A stretch of 64,000 nucleotides of DNA from Robertmurraya sp047302285 (GTDB lineage Bacteria > Bacillota > Bacilli > Bacillales > Cytobacillaceae): positions 4,588,001 to 4,652,000 of the forward strand of contig NZ_CP154845.1 of assembly GCF_047302285.1 (NCBI RefSeq). Reading direction: 5' to 3'. Position 1 is the first letter of the stretch. Each line of letters starts with the position of its first letter. A program made the position numbers and the translations under genes. Below the pieces are notes generated by a model. The model made no database searches, was not told where the DNA came from, and worked only from the letters and a program-made list of their open reading frames with translations. This document shows positions 33,781-42,576 of the stretch, in pieces.

Positions 33781-34965
33781 ATGTACAAGTTATTATCACA
33801 TAATGATTTAGATGGGGTCGGATGTGGAATCCTTGCAAAGCTAGCATTTGGAAAGGATGTTCAAGTCCGCTACAACTCTATCGCTGGATTAAACCGGGAA
33901 GTTGAATGGTTTTTTGAAAACGATGATCCCGAAACTTTTCTCTTTATTACTGACTTATCCGTTAATGAAGAAAATGAAAAAAGTTTAGAAGCCTTTCATC
34001 AATTAGGGGGAAAAGTGCAGCTCATTGACCATCATAAAACGGCCCTAAATTATAATCAGTATGCTTGGGGAAGAGTCATTGTTGAGGATAAAGATGGCAT
34101 GCTTACTTCAGCAACCTCCCTCCTTTATCACTATTTAGTCGAGGAAGGTCATCTATCTAAAACAGAAGCACTTGACGAATTTGTTGAGCTTGTCCGTCAA
34201 TATGATACGTGGGAATGGGAAAAGAACAATAATCAGCAGGCTCAGCGCCTTAACGCACTCTTTTTCCTTATTTCCATTGATGAATTTGAAGAGAAAATGC
34301 TTGAACGTCTTAAATCCTCGGACCATTTTCAATTCGATGATTTTGAGAAAAAGATTCTCGATCTGGAAGAAGTGAAAATTGAGCGCTACATCCGCAGAAA
34401 AAGAAGAGAGCTTGTTCAGGCACAAATTAAAGATCATTTTGCTGGTGTCGTCTTTGCTGAATCCTATCATTCGGAACTCGGAAATGAATTAGGAAAGGAA
34501 TACCCACATTTAGATTATATTGCCATTATTAATATGGGCGGGAGAAGAGTCGGGTTTCGCACTATTCATGATCATGTGGATGTGTCAGAGATCGCTGGAA
34601 AATTAGGGGGAGGCGGACATGCGAAGGCATCTGGTTGTTCGATGACGGAAAATGCCTATAAATTATATGTCGCAAATACCTTCCATCTTGAGCCGCTACG
34701 TGAGGATTCGAGAAATAACCGTTATAACTTAAAGGACTCCTCCTTTGGCGCTTTATATCTTAATCGCCGTGAGGACCACTTTCTGATTCGACCAAGCGAT
34801 GACTCCGAATGGATAATAGAAAAAAATCGTTTTAAATTAGATAAAACATTCATGAGCTTTACAGAGGCTGAAAAATTTCTAAAACGTACGGAAGCAGCTT
34901 GGTTAGCACATGATGATCGTTTTGTTGACTATTTAAAAGAAGAAGTGAAAGAAGAAAGAAAATGA
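33781..34965 (+). CDS. nrnB: DHH-family oligoribonuclease NrnB
   Basis: This 394-residue DHH/DHHA1 phosphoesterase has HNDLDGVGCG (about 7-16), ITDLSV, the DHH motif LIDHHKTAL (about 85), and the DHHA1 motif KLGGGGHAKASG (about 278). Length and pattern match B. subtilis NrnB (YngD), which degrades oligoribonucleotides with Mn2+. GAGGTG precedes the ATG. Confidence 0.93.
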   Translation: MYKLLSHNDLDGVGCGILAKLAFGKDVQVRYNSIAGLNREVEWFFENDDPETFLFITDLSVNEENEKSLEAFHQLGGKVQLIDHHKTALNYNQYAWGRVIVEDKDGMLTSATSLLYHYLVEEGHLSKTEALDEFVELVRQYDTWEWEKNNNQQAQRLNALFFLISIDEFEEKMLERLKSSDHFQFDDFEKKILDLEEVKIERYIRRKRRELVQAQIKDHFAGVVFAESYHSELGNELGKEYPHLDYIAIINMGGRRVGFRTIHDHVDVSEIAGKLGGGGHAKASGCSMTENAYKLYVANTFHLEPLREDSRNNRYNLKDSSFGALYLNRREDHFLIRPSDDSEWIIEKNRFKLDKTFMSFTEAEKFLKRTEAAWLAHDDRFVDYLKEEVKEERK

Positions 34966-35001
34966 GGGTCTCCGTATGGGAAACCCTCATTTTCTTCGTC
35001 T
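34961..35001 (+). terminator. nrnB terminator
   Basis: AAAATGAGGGTCTCC pairs with GGGAAACCCTCATTTT across a 4-nt loop. The stop codon is inside the left arm. Confidence 0.88.
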
Positions 35002-35180
35002 GTTTTAAATATCAATAGAAAAATGCGCGCCTTAAATCGGTCTAATGCACCAAAACCACCAGAAAAGGGCGGTCCCCAAGGGCTGCCCTTAACTAATTTA
35101 AGGCTTTTTTTGAATTCTTAATTGAAAATTACCCTTTTTCAGAAGCTAAATTCCGTAATAGTGCATTGGAATTTACGAAT

Positions 35181-35291
35181 ATCGGTCTAAAATAAAATAT
35201 ATCGGTCTAATTTCGGTTATATCGGTCTAAATCGAATTTTATCGGTCTAATTTCAAATATATCGGTCAAAACAACCTATATATCGGTCTAA
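35181..35291. repeat. Six-unit direct-repeat array with 20-bp period
   Basis: ATCGGTCTAA recurs at 35181, 35201, 35221, 35241, 35261 (as ATCGGTCAAA) and 35282, each separated by a different AT-rich 10-mer. A seventh copy sits apart at 35036. The copies at 35036 and 35282 run into TGCACC/AGCACC, and GTGCATT precedes the array at 35161. The 338-bp gap holds no gene; a weak AAGGGC/GCCCTT hairpin is at 35064-35090. Confidence 0.85.
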
Positions 35292-35303
35292 AGCACCCAT
35301 CCA

Positions 35304-36317
35304 TCATTTATCGTTCTTCAACAACAAATACATAAAGTACGGAGCTCCAATCAACGCGACCATAATACCAGCAGGAATTCCGTCTGGTTCGATCAGATTT
35401 CGGCCAATCGTATCGGCCAGAACGAGGAGCCAGCCTCCAAGTAAAATGGCGACCGGAATATAAAGCTGATTTCTAGGTCCAACTAGCGCTTTCGCAATAT
35501 GAGGGGCCATGAGCCCAATAAAAGCAATTCCTCCCGTTACGGAGACGGCAGCGGCTGCTAAAGCGACAGCAGCTAACAATAGAACAATTCGTTCCTTCTC
35601 TATAGATACCCCGACACCCACGGCCACAGGTTCACTCATCCCTAATAGGTTCAAACGATTTGCTCGGTAAAGCGTAAAAGGAATCAGCACAATCAGCCAC
35701 GGGAGAATCGCCCAGATGAACGGCCAATCTGAACCCCATATATTTCCGTTCAACCATTTGGCAATAAAATCGACTTTAAACGGATCGACGGATGAAAAAA
35801 TGATAATCATTGCACCGGAAAAAGCCATAGAGAATCCGACCCCGATCAACACTAACCTCACTGGTTGTAATCCCGTTTTACGGTCGTAAGAAAACAGATA
35901 TAGCAGTGCCGCTGTCACCATTGCACCAGCAAAAGCCACAACTGGAAGCAAATAAACAAACATGCCACCATCTACAGGGAAAAACAGATAAAATATAGCG
36001 ACTCCAATCCCAGCCCCTGAATTTATCCCAATAATTCCAGGATCGGCTAGATCATTACGAGTAATCCCTTGTAAAATCGAACCTGATAAAGCAAGGGCCA
36101 TCCCTGCAAGTAAGGTGACAACGATTCTTGGCATCCGAACGGAAAAGACGACAAACTCTTCTTTGAACGTCCCCTGACCAAATAAAGTTAGGATAAGACG
36201 ATCAAAAGAAACAGACGAACTCCCGATTCCCATGCCAATGACCGCAGTGGCGATAATGACAATCAATAAAAATAACAATGTTAGTCTTTGTTTTTTGACA
36301 ATACGAGGATGGATCAT
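35304..36317 (-). CDS. fhuG: Ferric-hydroxamate ABC transporter permease (FhuG-like)
   Basis: This 337-residue FecCD permease has RMPRIVVTLLAGMALALSGS, QGITRNDLADPGIIGINSGAG, and the C-terminal IAFIGLMAPHIAKALVGPRNQ. It pairs with the overlapping (4 nt) second permease and the FhuC/FhuD components upstream. It imports ferric hydroxamate siderophores across the membrane. Last gene of the fhu operon, facing the repeat array. Confidence 0.92.
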   Translation of the reverse strand: MIHPRIVKKQRLTLLFLLIVIIATAVIGMGIGSSSVSFDRLILTLFGQGTFKEEFVVFSVRMPRIVVTLLAGMALALSGSILQGITRNDLADPGIIGINSGAGIGVAIFYLFFPVDGGMFVYLLPVVAFAGAMVTAALLYLFSYDRKTGLQPVRLVLIGVGFSMAFSGAMIIIFSSVDPFKVDFIAKWLNGNIWGSDWPFIWAILPWLIVLIPFTLYRANRLNLLGMSEPVAVGVGVSIEKERIVLLLAAVALAAAAVSVTGGIAFIGLMAPHIAKALVGPRNQLYIPVAILLGGWLLVLADTIGRNLIEPDGIPAGIMVALIGAPYFMYLLLKNDK

Positions 36318-37324
36318 GTGAATGCTTTCCCTCCTTTACGAACAATGAAAAGGAAGAATGGCAACCCTAAAATCGATACAATCGCAGCCACTGGTGTTTC
36401 ATATGGAGCACTGATCGTCCGTCCAAGCGTATCTGCTAAAAGCATGAAACCGCCTCCGACAATCACCGACATCGGAATGATATAGCGATAATCAGTACCA
36501 ACAATCGCTCGAACAATATGAGGGACCATAAGGCCAATAAAAGCCATATTTCCAATTAATGCAACCGCTGTTCCCGCAAGAATGATAATAACAATAAACA
36601 TTATAGCTTTTATCTGAGTCGTTTTCTGTCCTAAACCAACCGCCACTTCTTCACTTAGACTTAAAATGGTGAGCTGCTTAGAAAGGAACAAAGCAATCAA
36701 TAAACCAATGATGATAAAGGGCACGACGACCTTTAGTTGGCCCCAATTCGTCCCTACTAAACCACCGGCAGTCCACATGGAGACATTTTTTGAAATCTTA
36801 AAATATAGCCCTATTCCTTCGGCGATCGCTGTTAAAAATGCCGAAACAGCAGCACCGGCTAAAACGATCCGAAAAGGAGAAAAGCCCCCTTTTTTCAAAG
36901 CACCTAGGCCTAAAACCATGACGGTTCCGACACCCGCTCCAATAAAACAGGCGACCATAATGCTAAAATAATCGGCTGTAGGCATAAAGGCGATTGTTAC
37001 AGCGAGAGCCACATTTGCCCCTGCCGTTAAACCGAGTAACCCTGGATCAGCGAGCGGATTCCGGGTCACTCCTTGCATAATCGCACCAGCTACTGCCAGT
37101 GCTGCACCAACAAAGATCGCTCCAACCTCTCGGGGGATACGAATTTCTCGAAGCATTGAAAGAGTGTCACCTGTTTCATTGGTCATTAACGCGAGCCAAA
37201 TATCTTTTAACGTCGTGTCTGCTGCTCCCAAAACAAGTGCAGCGACAAAAACACCGATGAACAGCACGATCCCTATTATGAGCTTGTATGTAAATGGTAT
37301 AGAAGGTTTATGTTCTGTCGTCAT
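36314..37324 (-). CDS. fhuB: Ferric-hydroxamate ABC transporter permease (FhuB-like)
   Basis: This 336-residue FecCD permease has REIRIPREVGAIFVGAALAVAG, MQGVTRNPLADPGLLGLTAGAN, and MAFIGLMVPHIVRAIVGTDYR. It is a paralogue of the next gene and forms the heterodimeric channel with it. It is separated from fhuD by 241 bp that hold a hairpin and a MITE-like element, an unusual interruption of an operon. Confidence 0.92.
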   Translation of the reverse strand: MTTEHKPSIPFTYKLIIGIVLFIGVFVAALVLGAADTTLKDIWLALMTNETGDTLSMLREIRIPREVGAIFVGAALAVAGAIMQGVTRNPLADPGLLGLTAGANVALAVTIAFMPTADYFSIMVACFIGAGVGTVMVLGLGALKKGGFSPFRIVLAGAAVSAFLTAIAEGIGLYFKISKNVSMWTAGGLVGTNWGQLKVVVPFIIIGLLIALFLSKQLTILSLSEEVAVGLGQKTTQIKAIMFIVIIILAGTAVALIGNMAFIGLMVPHIVRAIVGTDYRYIIPMSVIVGGGFMLLADTLGRTISAPYETPVAAIVSILGLPFFLFIVRKGGKAFT

Positions 37325-37360
37325 ATGTCTCTCTTCTTTTCATATATTTGAACCTACACA

Positions 37361-37396
37361 AAACAAGGAATTCTCGATTGAAGAATTCCTTGTTAC
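37361..37396 (-). terminator. Hairpin between fhuD and fhuB
   Basis: AACAAGGAATTCT pairs with AAGAATTCCTTGTT around a 6-nt loop; on the minus strand it is followed by TTGTG with few U. It could attenuate permease expression relative to the binding protein. Confidence 0.6.
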
Positions 37397-37410
37397 TCTT
37401 TGTCAGTTCA

Positions 37411-37560
37411 TTGAATCTATTTCATCTTGCGCACTTCTAGTTAAAAAACGAACTATTTAATATAGAATTTCAAAGAAAAAACCTTAAATCACGAATACAT
37501 CTTCCGCTTTTTGATAAGTATGTTCGTTTTTTAATCCACATTAGTAAATTATGAAGTCTA
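37411..37560. repeat. MITE-like palindromic element, copy 1
   Basis: The inverted core TTAAAAAACGAAC (37441-37453) pairs with GTTCGTTTTTTAA (37522-37534), exactly 81 nt start to start. Weaker terminal similarity extends outward for ~25 nt (TTTCATCTTGCGC on the left; the complement of TTCATAATTTAC on the right). It matches the element at 54955-55098 in reverse orientation and has no ORF. Confidence 0.8.
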
Positions 37561-37565
37561 TTCCA

Positions 37566-38498
37566 TTACTTGCTATTTAAAAAGCTCTCAGTAAAGAATT
37601 CCAATTGGAAATCTAATGTGATCGGGTCATTGAAATAGAATTCTGATGCACTTGCTTCAAAAACGCGACCATTTTTTACAGCCGGAATGTTTTTATAGGT
37701 TTCCGTCTCTTTAAAGGAATTATCCACGCCATCAGAGCTTAAGATGATATAATCACCTGCATATTCAGGAATGACCTCTGTTGATAAAGCATAATACCCT
37801 TCTTTTAGAGCCATTTCTTTCACCTTCTCAGGCATGGCAAGTTTCATCTCTTGGTATAAAATCTCTGTACCACGGCCCCAGTTATCGCCGAAAACATATA
37901 ATTGTTTATCAAAGTTTTCAAAAACTGAAACGGTCGCATCTTCCCCAATTTTTGCTTTTACATCTTCACCAGCTTGTGCTGCACGCTTTTTGAAATCATC
38001 GACCCAAGCTTCTGCCTCTTCTTCTTTATTTAAAAGCTTTCCAATTTCGATATGCTGAGTTAAATAATCAACATTTCCATACGTGTACGTGACTGTTGGT
38101 GCAATCGAAGCTAATTTATCAAGATTATTATTCGTCGGAGCAGCGATAATTAAATCTGGCTCCAACTCAATGATTTTTTCTAAGCTTTCATCTGTTACTT
38201 CTTCTGCATTCGTTAAATACGGTTCATAGCGCTTATTTGCTTTTGCCCATGAATCCACACCCACAATATTAACATCTAAAGCCATTACGCTACCAGCATT
38301 AAAGGAAGATAGTACGACAACACGCTCAGGATCAGCCGGTACCTCGATTGGACCATTCTCCGATTCATACGTTCTCATTTCAGAGACTTTTTTATCTTCA
38401 TCGGCGTCTTTTTCTCCGCCAGTGTTTGATTCATTGTTCCCGCATGCACTAATAACGAGCACCGCCAACAGCATAAATGGAATGAGTAGTTTCTTCAT
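37566..38498 (-). CDS. fhuD: Ferric-hydroxamate-binding lipoprotein (FhuD-like)
   Basis: This 310-residue lipoprotein has its lipobox ISAC at Cys19. The PBP2 domain has PERVVVLSSFNAGSVMALD and a C-terminus EFYFNDPITLDFQLEFFTES, very like the B. subtilis ferrichrome binder FhuD. ATG 38498 is supported by GAGGAG. The longer frame to 38579 has no site and lies inside fhuC. It overlaps the fhuC 3' end by 50 nt. Confidence 0.9.
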   Translation of the reverse strand: MKKLLIPFMLLAVLVISACGNNESNTGGEKDADEDKKVSEMRTYESENGPIEVPADPERVVVLSSFNAGSVMALDVNIVGVDSWAKANKRYEPYLTNAEEVTDESLEKIIELEPDLIIAAPTNNNLDKLASIAPTVTYTYGNVDYLTQHIEIGKLLNKEEEAEAWVDDFKKRAAQAGEDVKAKIGEDATVSVFENFDKQLYVFGDNWGRGTEILYQEMKLAMPEKVKEMALKEGYYALSTEVIPEYAGDYIILSSDGVDNSFKETETYKNIPAVKNGRVFEASASEFYFNDPITLDFQLEFFTESFLNSK

Positions 38499-39294
38499 TG
38501 TTTTCTTCTCCTCTAAGTAAGTTATATGTGATACACATTGGTTTATTAGTTCGTGGATCGCGTCCAATTTCAGCATCAATAGAGAATACCTTCTTTAACA
38601 CATCACGATTAATCACTTCTTCACAGTTTCCTGCTTTCACAATTTCCCCAGCTTTTAAGGCAATCATGTAATCCGCAAAACGAGCGGCTTGGTTCAAATC
38701 ATGGAGAACCATGACAATTGTCCGACCTTGCTCCACATTCAATTTTTGAAGCAGCTCAAGCACTTCTAGTTGATGCGCCATATCAAGATAGGTTGTAGGC
38801 TCGTCTAGAAAGATAATTTCTGTTTCCTGAGCCAATGCCATTGCAATCCAAACACGTTGCCTTTGTCCACCGGATAAGGAATCAACAGGACGATATTTAA
38901 AATCCTTTGTACCTGTCACCTCTAACGCCCAATCGATGGCTTCATAATCTTTCTTTGTAAGACGGCCAAATCCTTTTTGATAGGGAAAACGACCATAAGA
39001 TACTAATTCGCCTACGGTTAAGCCACTTGCACTTTCCGGAGTTTGGGGAAGAATAGCCATTTTCTTCGCTAATTCTTTTGTACTTCCTTTGACGATGTTT
39101 TCTCCATCCAAAACCACCGTTCCAGATTGGTGAGGGATAATCCGTGTAATCGCCTTCAAAAGGGTAGACTTCCCACACCCATTGGAACCAATGATTGTCG
39201 TAATTTGGTTATCGGGAATTTCCACATTGAGCCCGTTTACAATGATCCGTTCACCATAGCCAATGCTTAAATCTTTCGTTCTTAGGCGTGTCAT
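38449..39294 (-). CDS. fhuC: Ferric-siderophore ABC transporter ATPase (FhuC-like)
   Basis: This 281-residue ATPase has Walker A IIGSNGCGKSTL, signature LSGGQRQRVWIAMALAQ, Walker B IIFLDEPTTYLDMA, and H-loop MVLHDLNQAARF. First gene of the fhu operon, 36 bp downstream of a Fur box. The last ~15 residues are encoded in the region shared with fhuD and are probably non-essential. Confidence 0.93.
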   Translation of the reverse strand: MTRLRTKDLSIGYGERIIVNGLNVEIPDNQITTIIGSNGCGKSTLLKAITRIIPHQSGTVVLDGENIVKGSTKELAKKMAILPQTPESASGLTVGELVSYGRFPYQKGFGRLTKKDYEAIDWALEVTGTKDFKYRPVDSLSGGQRQRVWIAMALAQETEIIFLDEPTTYLDMAHQLEVLELLQKLNVEQGRTIVMVLHDLNQAARFADYMIALKAGEIVKAGNCEEVINRDVLKKVFSIDAEIGRDPRTNKPMCITYNLLRGEENNEETTHSIYAVGGARY

Positions 39295-39329
39295 TTCCCT
39301 ACCTCCTTAATTAAGCATATATTTCCAAT

Positions 39330-39344
39330 TGATAATGATTTTCA
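39330..39344 (-). promoter_or_regulatory. Fur box of the fhu operon
   Basis: TGATAATGATTTTCA has one mismatch to the 7-1-7 Fur consensus. It lies 36 bp upstream of the fhuC start. Confidence 0.85.
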
Positions 39345-39482
39345 TTTATGTTTATGAGGTAAATATAAAGGGAATTACACCGTACGTCAATTATTTTTCT
39401 GAGTAATTCAAAAAAAATTCACTTTCATAAAAAGTTTCTTATTTATCTATTGCTAAAAATGATAGGGACGTTTATAGTTAAA

Positions 39483-39497
39483 TGAGAATGATAATCA
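39483..39497 (+). promoter_or_regulatory. Fur-box-like site of the ferredoxin-NADP reductase gene
   Basis: TGAGAATGATAATCA has two mismatches to the Fur consensus and lies 21 bp before the start codon. It agrees with Fur control of ycgT in B. subtilis. Confidence 0.75.
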
Positions 39498-39518
39498 ATA
39501 ACATTTGAGGTGAACGGA

Positions 39519-40568
39519 ATGGATAAACAAGAGCTATATGATGTAACCATTGTTGGGGGCGGTCCGGCTGGACTCTATTCTGCTTTTTATAGTGGTTTAA
39601 GAGAAATGAAGACAAAAATCATTGAATTTCAGCCACAGCTTGGTGGAAAGCTTCATGTTTATCCAGAGAAAATGATCTGGGATGTGGGCGGGATAACCCC
39701 TACTTCTGGAGAAAACCTTATTAAACAGATCGTCCAACAAGGATTAACTTTTAATCCAACGGTCGTATTAAATGAAAAAATAGAAGGTATTAAGCAAGAT
39801 GAGAACGGAATTTTCGTACTACATTCGGCTTCAGGACAAAAGCATTATACGAAAACAGTGATTATGGCAATTGGTGGCGGAATTCTAAAACCACAGAAGC
39901 TGAAAATTGAAGGTGCTGAAAGATTTGAAATCACGAATCTTAATTACACCGTTAAATCATTAAAAAGATTTAAAGACAAAACGATTCTCATTTCAGGAGG
40001 AGGCAATTCTGCCATCGATTGGGCGAACGAATTAGAGCCTATCGCCAAAAAAGTCTACCTCACCTATCGGAAAGACAATTTATCTGGCCACGAGGCGCAA
40101 GTGAACCAGCTTTTAAACGGTTCGGTTGACTGCTTCTTTAATTCTAATATTACAAAGCTAATTGCTGAAAAGAGTCATGAATACATCAATAGTGTGGAGC
40201 TTACTAATCACGAAACTGGTGAGGTTTCATATGTTGAGGTTGATGAAGTCATTATCAATCATGGCTATGAACGAGATGCTGCTCTCTTAAAAGAAAGTCA
40301 GTTAAAAGTAGAGTTAGTGGATGACTATTATATTGCCGGCAACTCAACATGTGAATCATCCATTCCAGGACTATATGCCGCAGGGGATATTGTTTCTTAT
40401 GATGGAAAGGTTCACTTAATTGCTGGTGCGTTCCAGGATGCCGTAAATGCAGTTAATAAAGCGAAACAATTTATTCAACCAGATGCAGCAAAAGGCGGCA
40501 TGGTTTCTTCACATCACGAACTTTTCAAAAAGCGTAATCGTGAACTTGTTAAACAGCTTGTAAAATAA
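39519..40568 (+). CDS. ycgT: Ferredoxin/flavodoxin--NADP+ reductase, thioredoxin-reductase-like (YcgT/YumC type)
   Basis: This 349-residue protein has FAD motif IVGGGPAGLYSAFYSG, NADPH motif ISGGGNSAIDWANEL, and terminal FAD motif GLYAAGDIVSYDGKVHLIAGAFQDA. There is no active-site CxxC, as in YumC/YcgT reductases. In B. subtilis the YcgT paralogue is Fur-regulated, and here a Fur-like site sits in the promoter opposite the fhu operon. It may supply electrons for reducing imported siderophore iron. ATG 39519 follows GAGGTGA. Confidence 0.9.
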   Translation: MDKQELYDVTIVGGGPAGLYSAFYSGLREMKTKIIEFQPQLGGKLHVYPEKMIWDVGGITPTSGENLIKQIVQQGLTFNPTVVLNEKIEGIKQDENGIFVLHSASGQKHYTKTVIMAIGGGILKPQKLKIEGAERFEITNLNYTVKSLKRFKDKTILISGGGNSAIDWANELEPIAKKVYLTYRKDNLSGHEAQVNQLLNGSVDCFFNSNITKLIAEKSHEYINSVELTNHETGEVSYVEVDEVIINHGYERDAALLKESQLKVELVDDYYIAGNSTCESSIPGLYAAGDIVSYDGKVHLIAGAFQDAVNAVNKAKQFIQPDAAKGGMVSSHHELFKKRNRELVKQLVK

Positions 40569-40579
40569 TATACATTACG

Positions 40580-40615
40580 GAAAGTGGGGTCTTACTAAGA
40601 CTTCACTTTTTCTAT
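40580..40615 (+). terminator. Terminator of the reductase gene
   Basis: GAAAGTGGGGTCTT pairs with AAGACTTCACTTTTT with a GG/TT wobble in the middle and a T5 tail. Confidence 0.8.
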
Positions 40616-40713
40616 GTCCACCGATTATCAATCAAATTTTTGGAATTCCCTGAAAGAAATGTGCATAATAGAATGCGTAGTGATTTAGTTAAAAATGATA
40701 GGAGGATAACAAA

Positions 40714-41559
40714 ATGCCAAAAAATCTACAGGATACAACTACATTGCATAACGGCGTGAAAATGCCTTGGTTTGGACTAGGTGTCTTCAAGGTAAAAGAA
40801 GGCTCTGAAGTGGTTGAAGCGGTGAAAGCTGCGATCAAAAATGGGTACATAAGCATTGATACAGCTGCCATCTACCAAAATGAAGAAGGTGTAGGGCAGG
40901 GAATAAAAGAATCTGGTGTACCAAGGGATTCCTTATTTGTTACCTCTAAAGTTTGGAATTCTGATCAAGGTTATGAATCCACACTTAAAGCATTTGAAAC
41001 AAGCCTCCAAAAGCTTGGAATGGATTATTTAGACTTATATCTCATTCACTGGCCTGGTAAAGATAGTGCCAAATATAAAGAAACTTGGAGAGCATTAGAA
41101 AAGCTATACAAGGATGGTCGTGTACGCGCAATCGGTGTGAGTAACTTCCACGTTCACCATTTAGAAGATTTAATCGCAGATTCTGAAATCAAGCCAATGG
41201 TCAATCAAGTCGAATATCATCCACATCTTGCCCAATTGGAGCTTCGCGATTATTGCAAAAAGCAAGGAATCCAATTAGAAGCATGGTCACCACTAAAGCA
41301 AGGGCAACTTTTAAGTGAGCCGACCATTATGGCTATCGCTGAAAAATATCAAAAATCTCCTGCGCAAATCATTTTACGCTGGGATCTCCAAAATGAAGTC
41401 GTTACGATTCCAAAATCCATTAAGGAGCACAGAATCATAGAAAATGCCGATATTTTCGATTTTGAACTTTCCATTGAAGACATGGAGAAAATAAACGGTT
41501 TAAATAAAAACGAACGTGTTGGTTCCAATCCAGACGAATTTGAGGGCGGTTTCCAATAA
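40714..41559 (+). CDS. Aldo/keto reductase (YtbE/YvgN type)
   Basis: This 281-residue AKR has GVKMPWFGLGVFKV, the catalytic tetrad context IDTAAIYQNEE (Asp/Tyr), FVTSKVW (Lys) and YLIHWPG (His), and the NADPH-binding end VTIPKSIKEHRI. Bacillus relatives reduce methylglyoxal and other aldehydes. AGGAGG lies before the ATG. A nitroreductase lies convergent to it. Confidence 0.93.
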   Translation: MPKNLQDTTTLHNGVKMPWFGLGVFKVKEGSEVVEAVKAAIKNGYISIDTAAIYQNEEGVGQGIKESGVPRDSLFVTSKVWNSDQGYESTLKAFETSLQKLGMDYLDLYLIHWPGKDSAKYKETWRALEKLYKDGRVRAIGVSNFHVHHLEDLIADSEIKPMVNQVEYHPHLAQLELRDYCKKQGIQLEAWSPLKQGQLLSEPTIMAIAEKYQKSPAQIILRWDLQNEVVTIPKSIKEHRIIENADIFDFELSIEDMEKINGLNKNERVGSNPDEFEGGFQ

Positions 41560-41570
41560 TATCGTTACAT

Positions 41571-41611
41571 AGGAGTCCATAGACTGAGCTCTTTGCTCGG
41601 TCTATGGACTT
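41571..41611. terminator. Bidirectional terminator between reductase genes
   Basis: AGTCCATAGACTGAGC pairs with GCTCGGTCTATGGACT across a short loop, between the convergent AKR and nitroreductase genes. Confidence 0.85.
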
Positions 41612-41617
41612 CATTAT

Positions 41618-42295
41618 TTAATCTACCCATTGCACAATATCTTCTAGCTTCTTCCTTGTTTTTGGACGTGGCTCCTTCGCTCGATAGCCAAATGCAACCA
41701 TCACAGAAACACCAAGATGACCGTCCTCCAATAATCCTGCTTCCTCTAGAATCGCTTGCACTTTATCGAAATCAAATCCTTCAATTGGACAAGAATCAAT
41801 TCCGATTTGCGCAGCTGCAGTCATCATATTGCCGAGCGCTATATAGGTCTGTTTACAAGCCCAATCGAAAATCGCTCTATCGCTTTCAAGCAAGTGCAAA
41901 TCGTCTTCCTGAAAGCTTTTATAAAGCTCCTTGATCTGAGCGAATATTTCAGGTGGAAACTGTTTTACATTCAACATCTGGTCCTCTACATACTTACTAT
42001 CGTACTTCGTATCCTTGATCGTTCTAGCAAGGATCAAAACGAAATGACTGGCTGTTGGAAGTTGTCCTTGCGCCCCCCACGAAACCTCTCGAAGCTTTTC
42101 TCGCAATTCACGATTTTGCACAACTAAAAATTTCCATGGCTCATAGCCAACTGAACTTGGTGATAATCGTCCTGCTTCTAAAATAAATTCGAAGTCACTG
42201 TCCGTGATCTTTTTAGTCGGGTCAAACTCCTTTGTCGCATGTCTAAATTGAAAGGCATCTAATATTTCCTGCTTCTGATTCTCATGGTTACTCAT
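41618..42295 (-). CDS. NAD(P)H-dependent nitroreductase (YfkO-like)
   Basis: This 225-residue FMN nitroreductase has FQFRHATKEFDPTKKI (RHATK FMN contacts), RLSPSSVGYEPWKFLVVQ, and DSCPIEGFD near the C-terminal half. It reduces nitroaromatics and quinones with NAD(P)H. ATG 42295 has AAGGAG upstream; the longer frame to 42382 lacks one. Confidence 0.9.
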   Translation of the reverse strand: MSNHENQKQEILDAFQFRHATKEFDPTKKITDSDFEFILEAGRLSPSSVGYEPWKFLVVQNRELREKLREVSWGAQGQLPTASHFVLILARTIKDTKYDSKYVEDQMLNVKQFPPEIFAQIKELYKSFQEDDLHLLESDRAIFDWACKQTYIALGNMMTAAAQIGIDSCPIEGFDFDKVQAILEEAGLLEDGHLGVSVMVAFGYRAKEPRPKTRKKLEDIVQWVD

Positions 42296-42495
42296 TATTG
42301 GGATACTCCTTTTTAAGATGATTTTGTATAATGGCTCATTATAAGGGAAAATATTGACCTTCGTACAACAAAATGCACTCAATTAAGCTAAAAAAATCAA
42401 TCAAACGTTTGATCAAATTAATATCCCCGATTTCATGTTAAAAAGCAAAACCCTTGATATAACAACGTTTTTCATGTCAATTTAAAATAACATAA

Positions 42496-42546
42496 TGCTA
42501 GCAATGTGCTAGGGTTTAGATAGCAAATTTATAGCACATGCTAGCA
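42496..42546. repeat. Imperfect inverted repeat between divergent-facing ends
   Basis: TGCTAGCAATGTGCTA (42496-42511) and TAGCACATGCTAGCA (42532-42546) pair with one bulge across a 20-nt loop. There is no U-run, so a plain terminator is unlikely. The rest of the 281-bp gap is AT-rich and empty. Confidence 0.65.
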
Positions 42547-42576
42547 CCTGTCCATATTCTCTCCCCTTCTTACCCG

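Noticed and set aside
35181..35291. CRISPR array
   Set aside because: Repeat unit is 10 bp with 10-bp spacers, far shorter than CRISPR repeats, and no cas genes are nearby.
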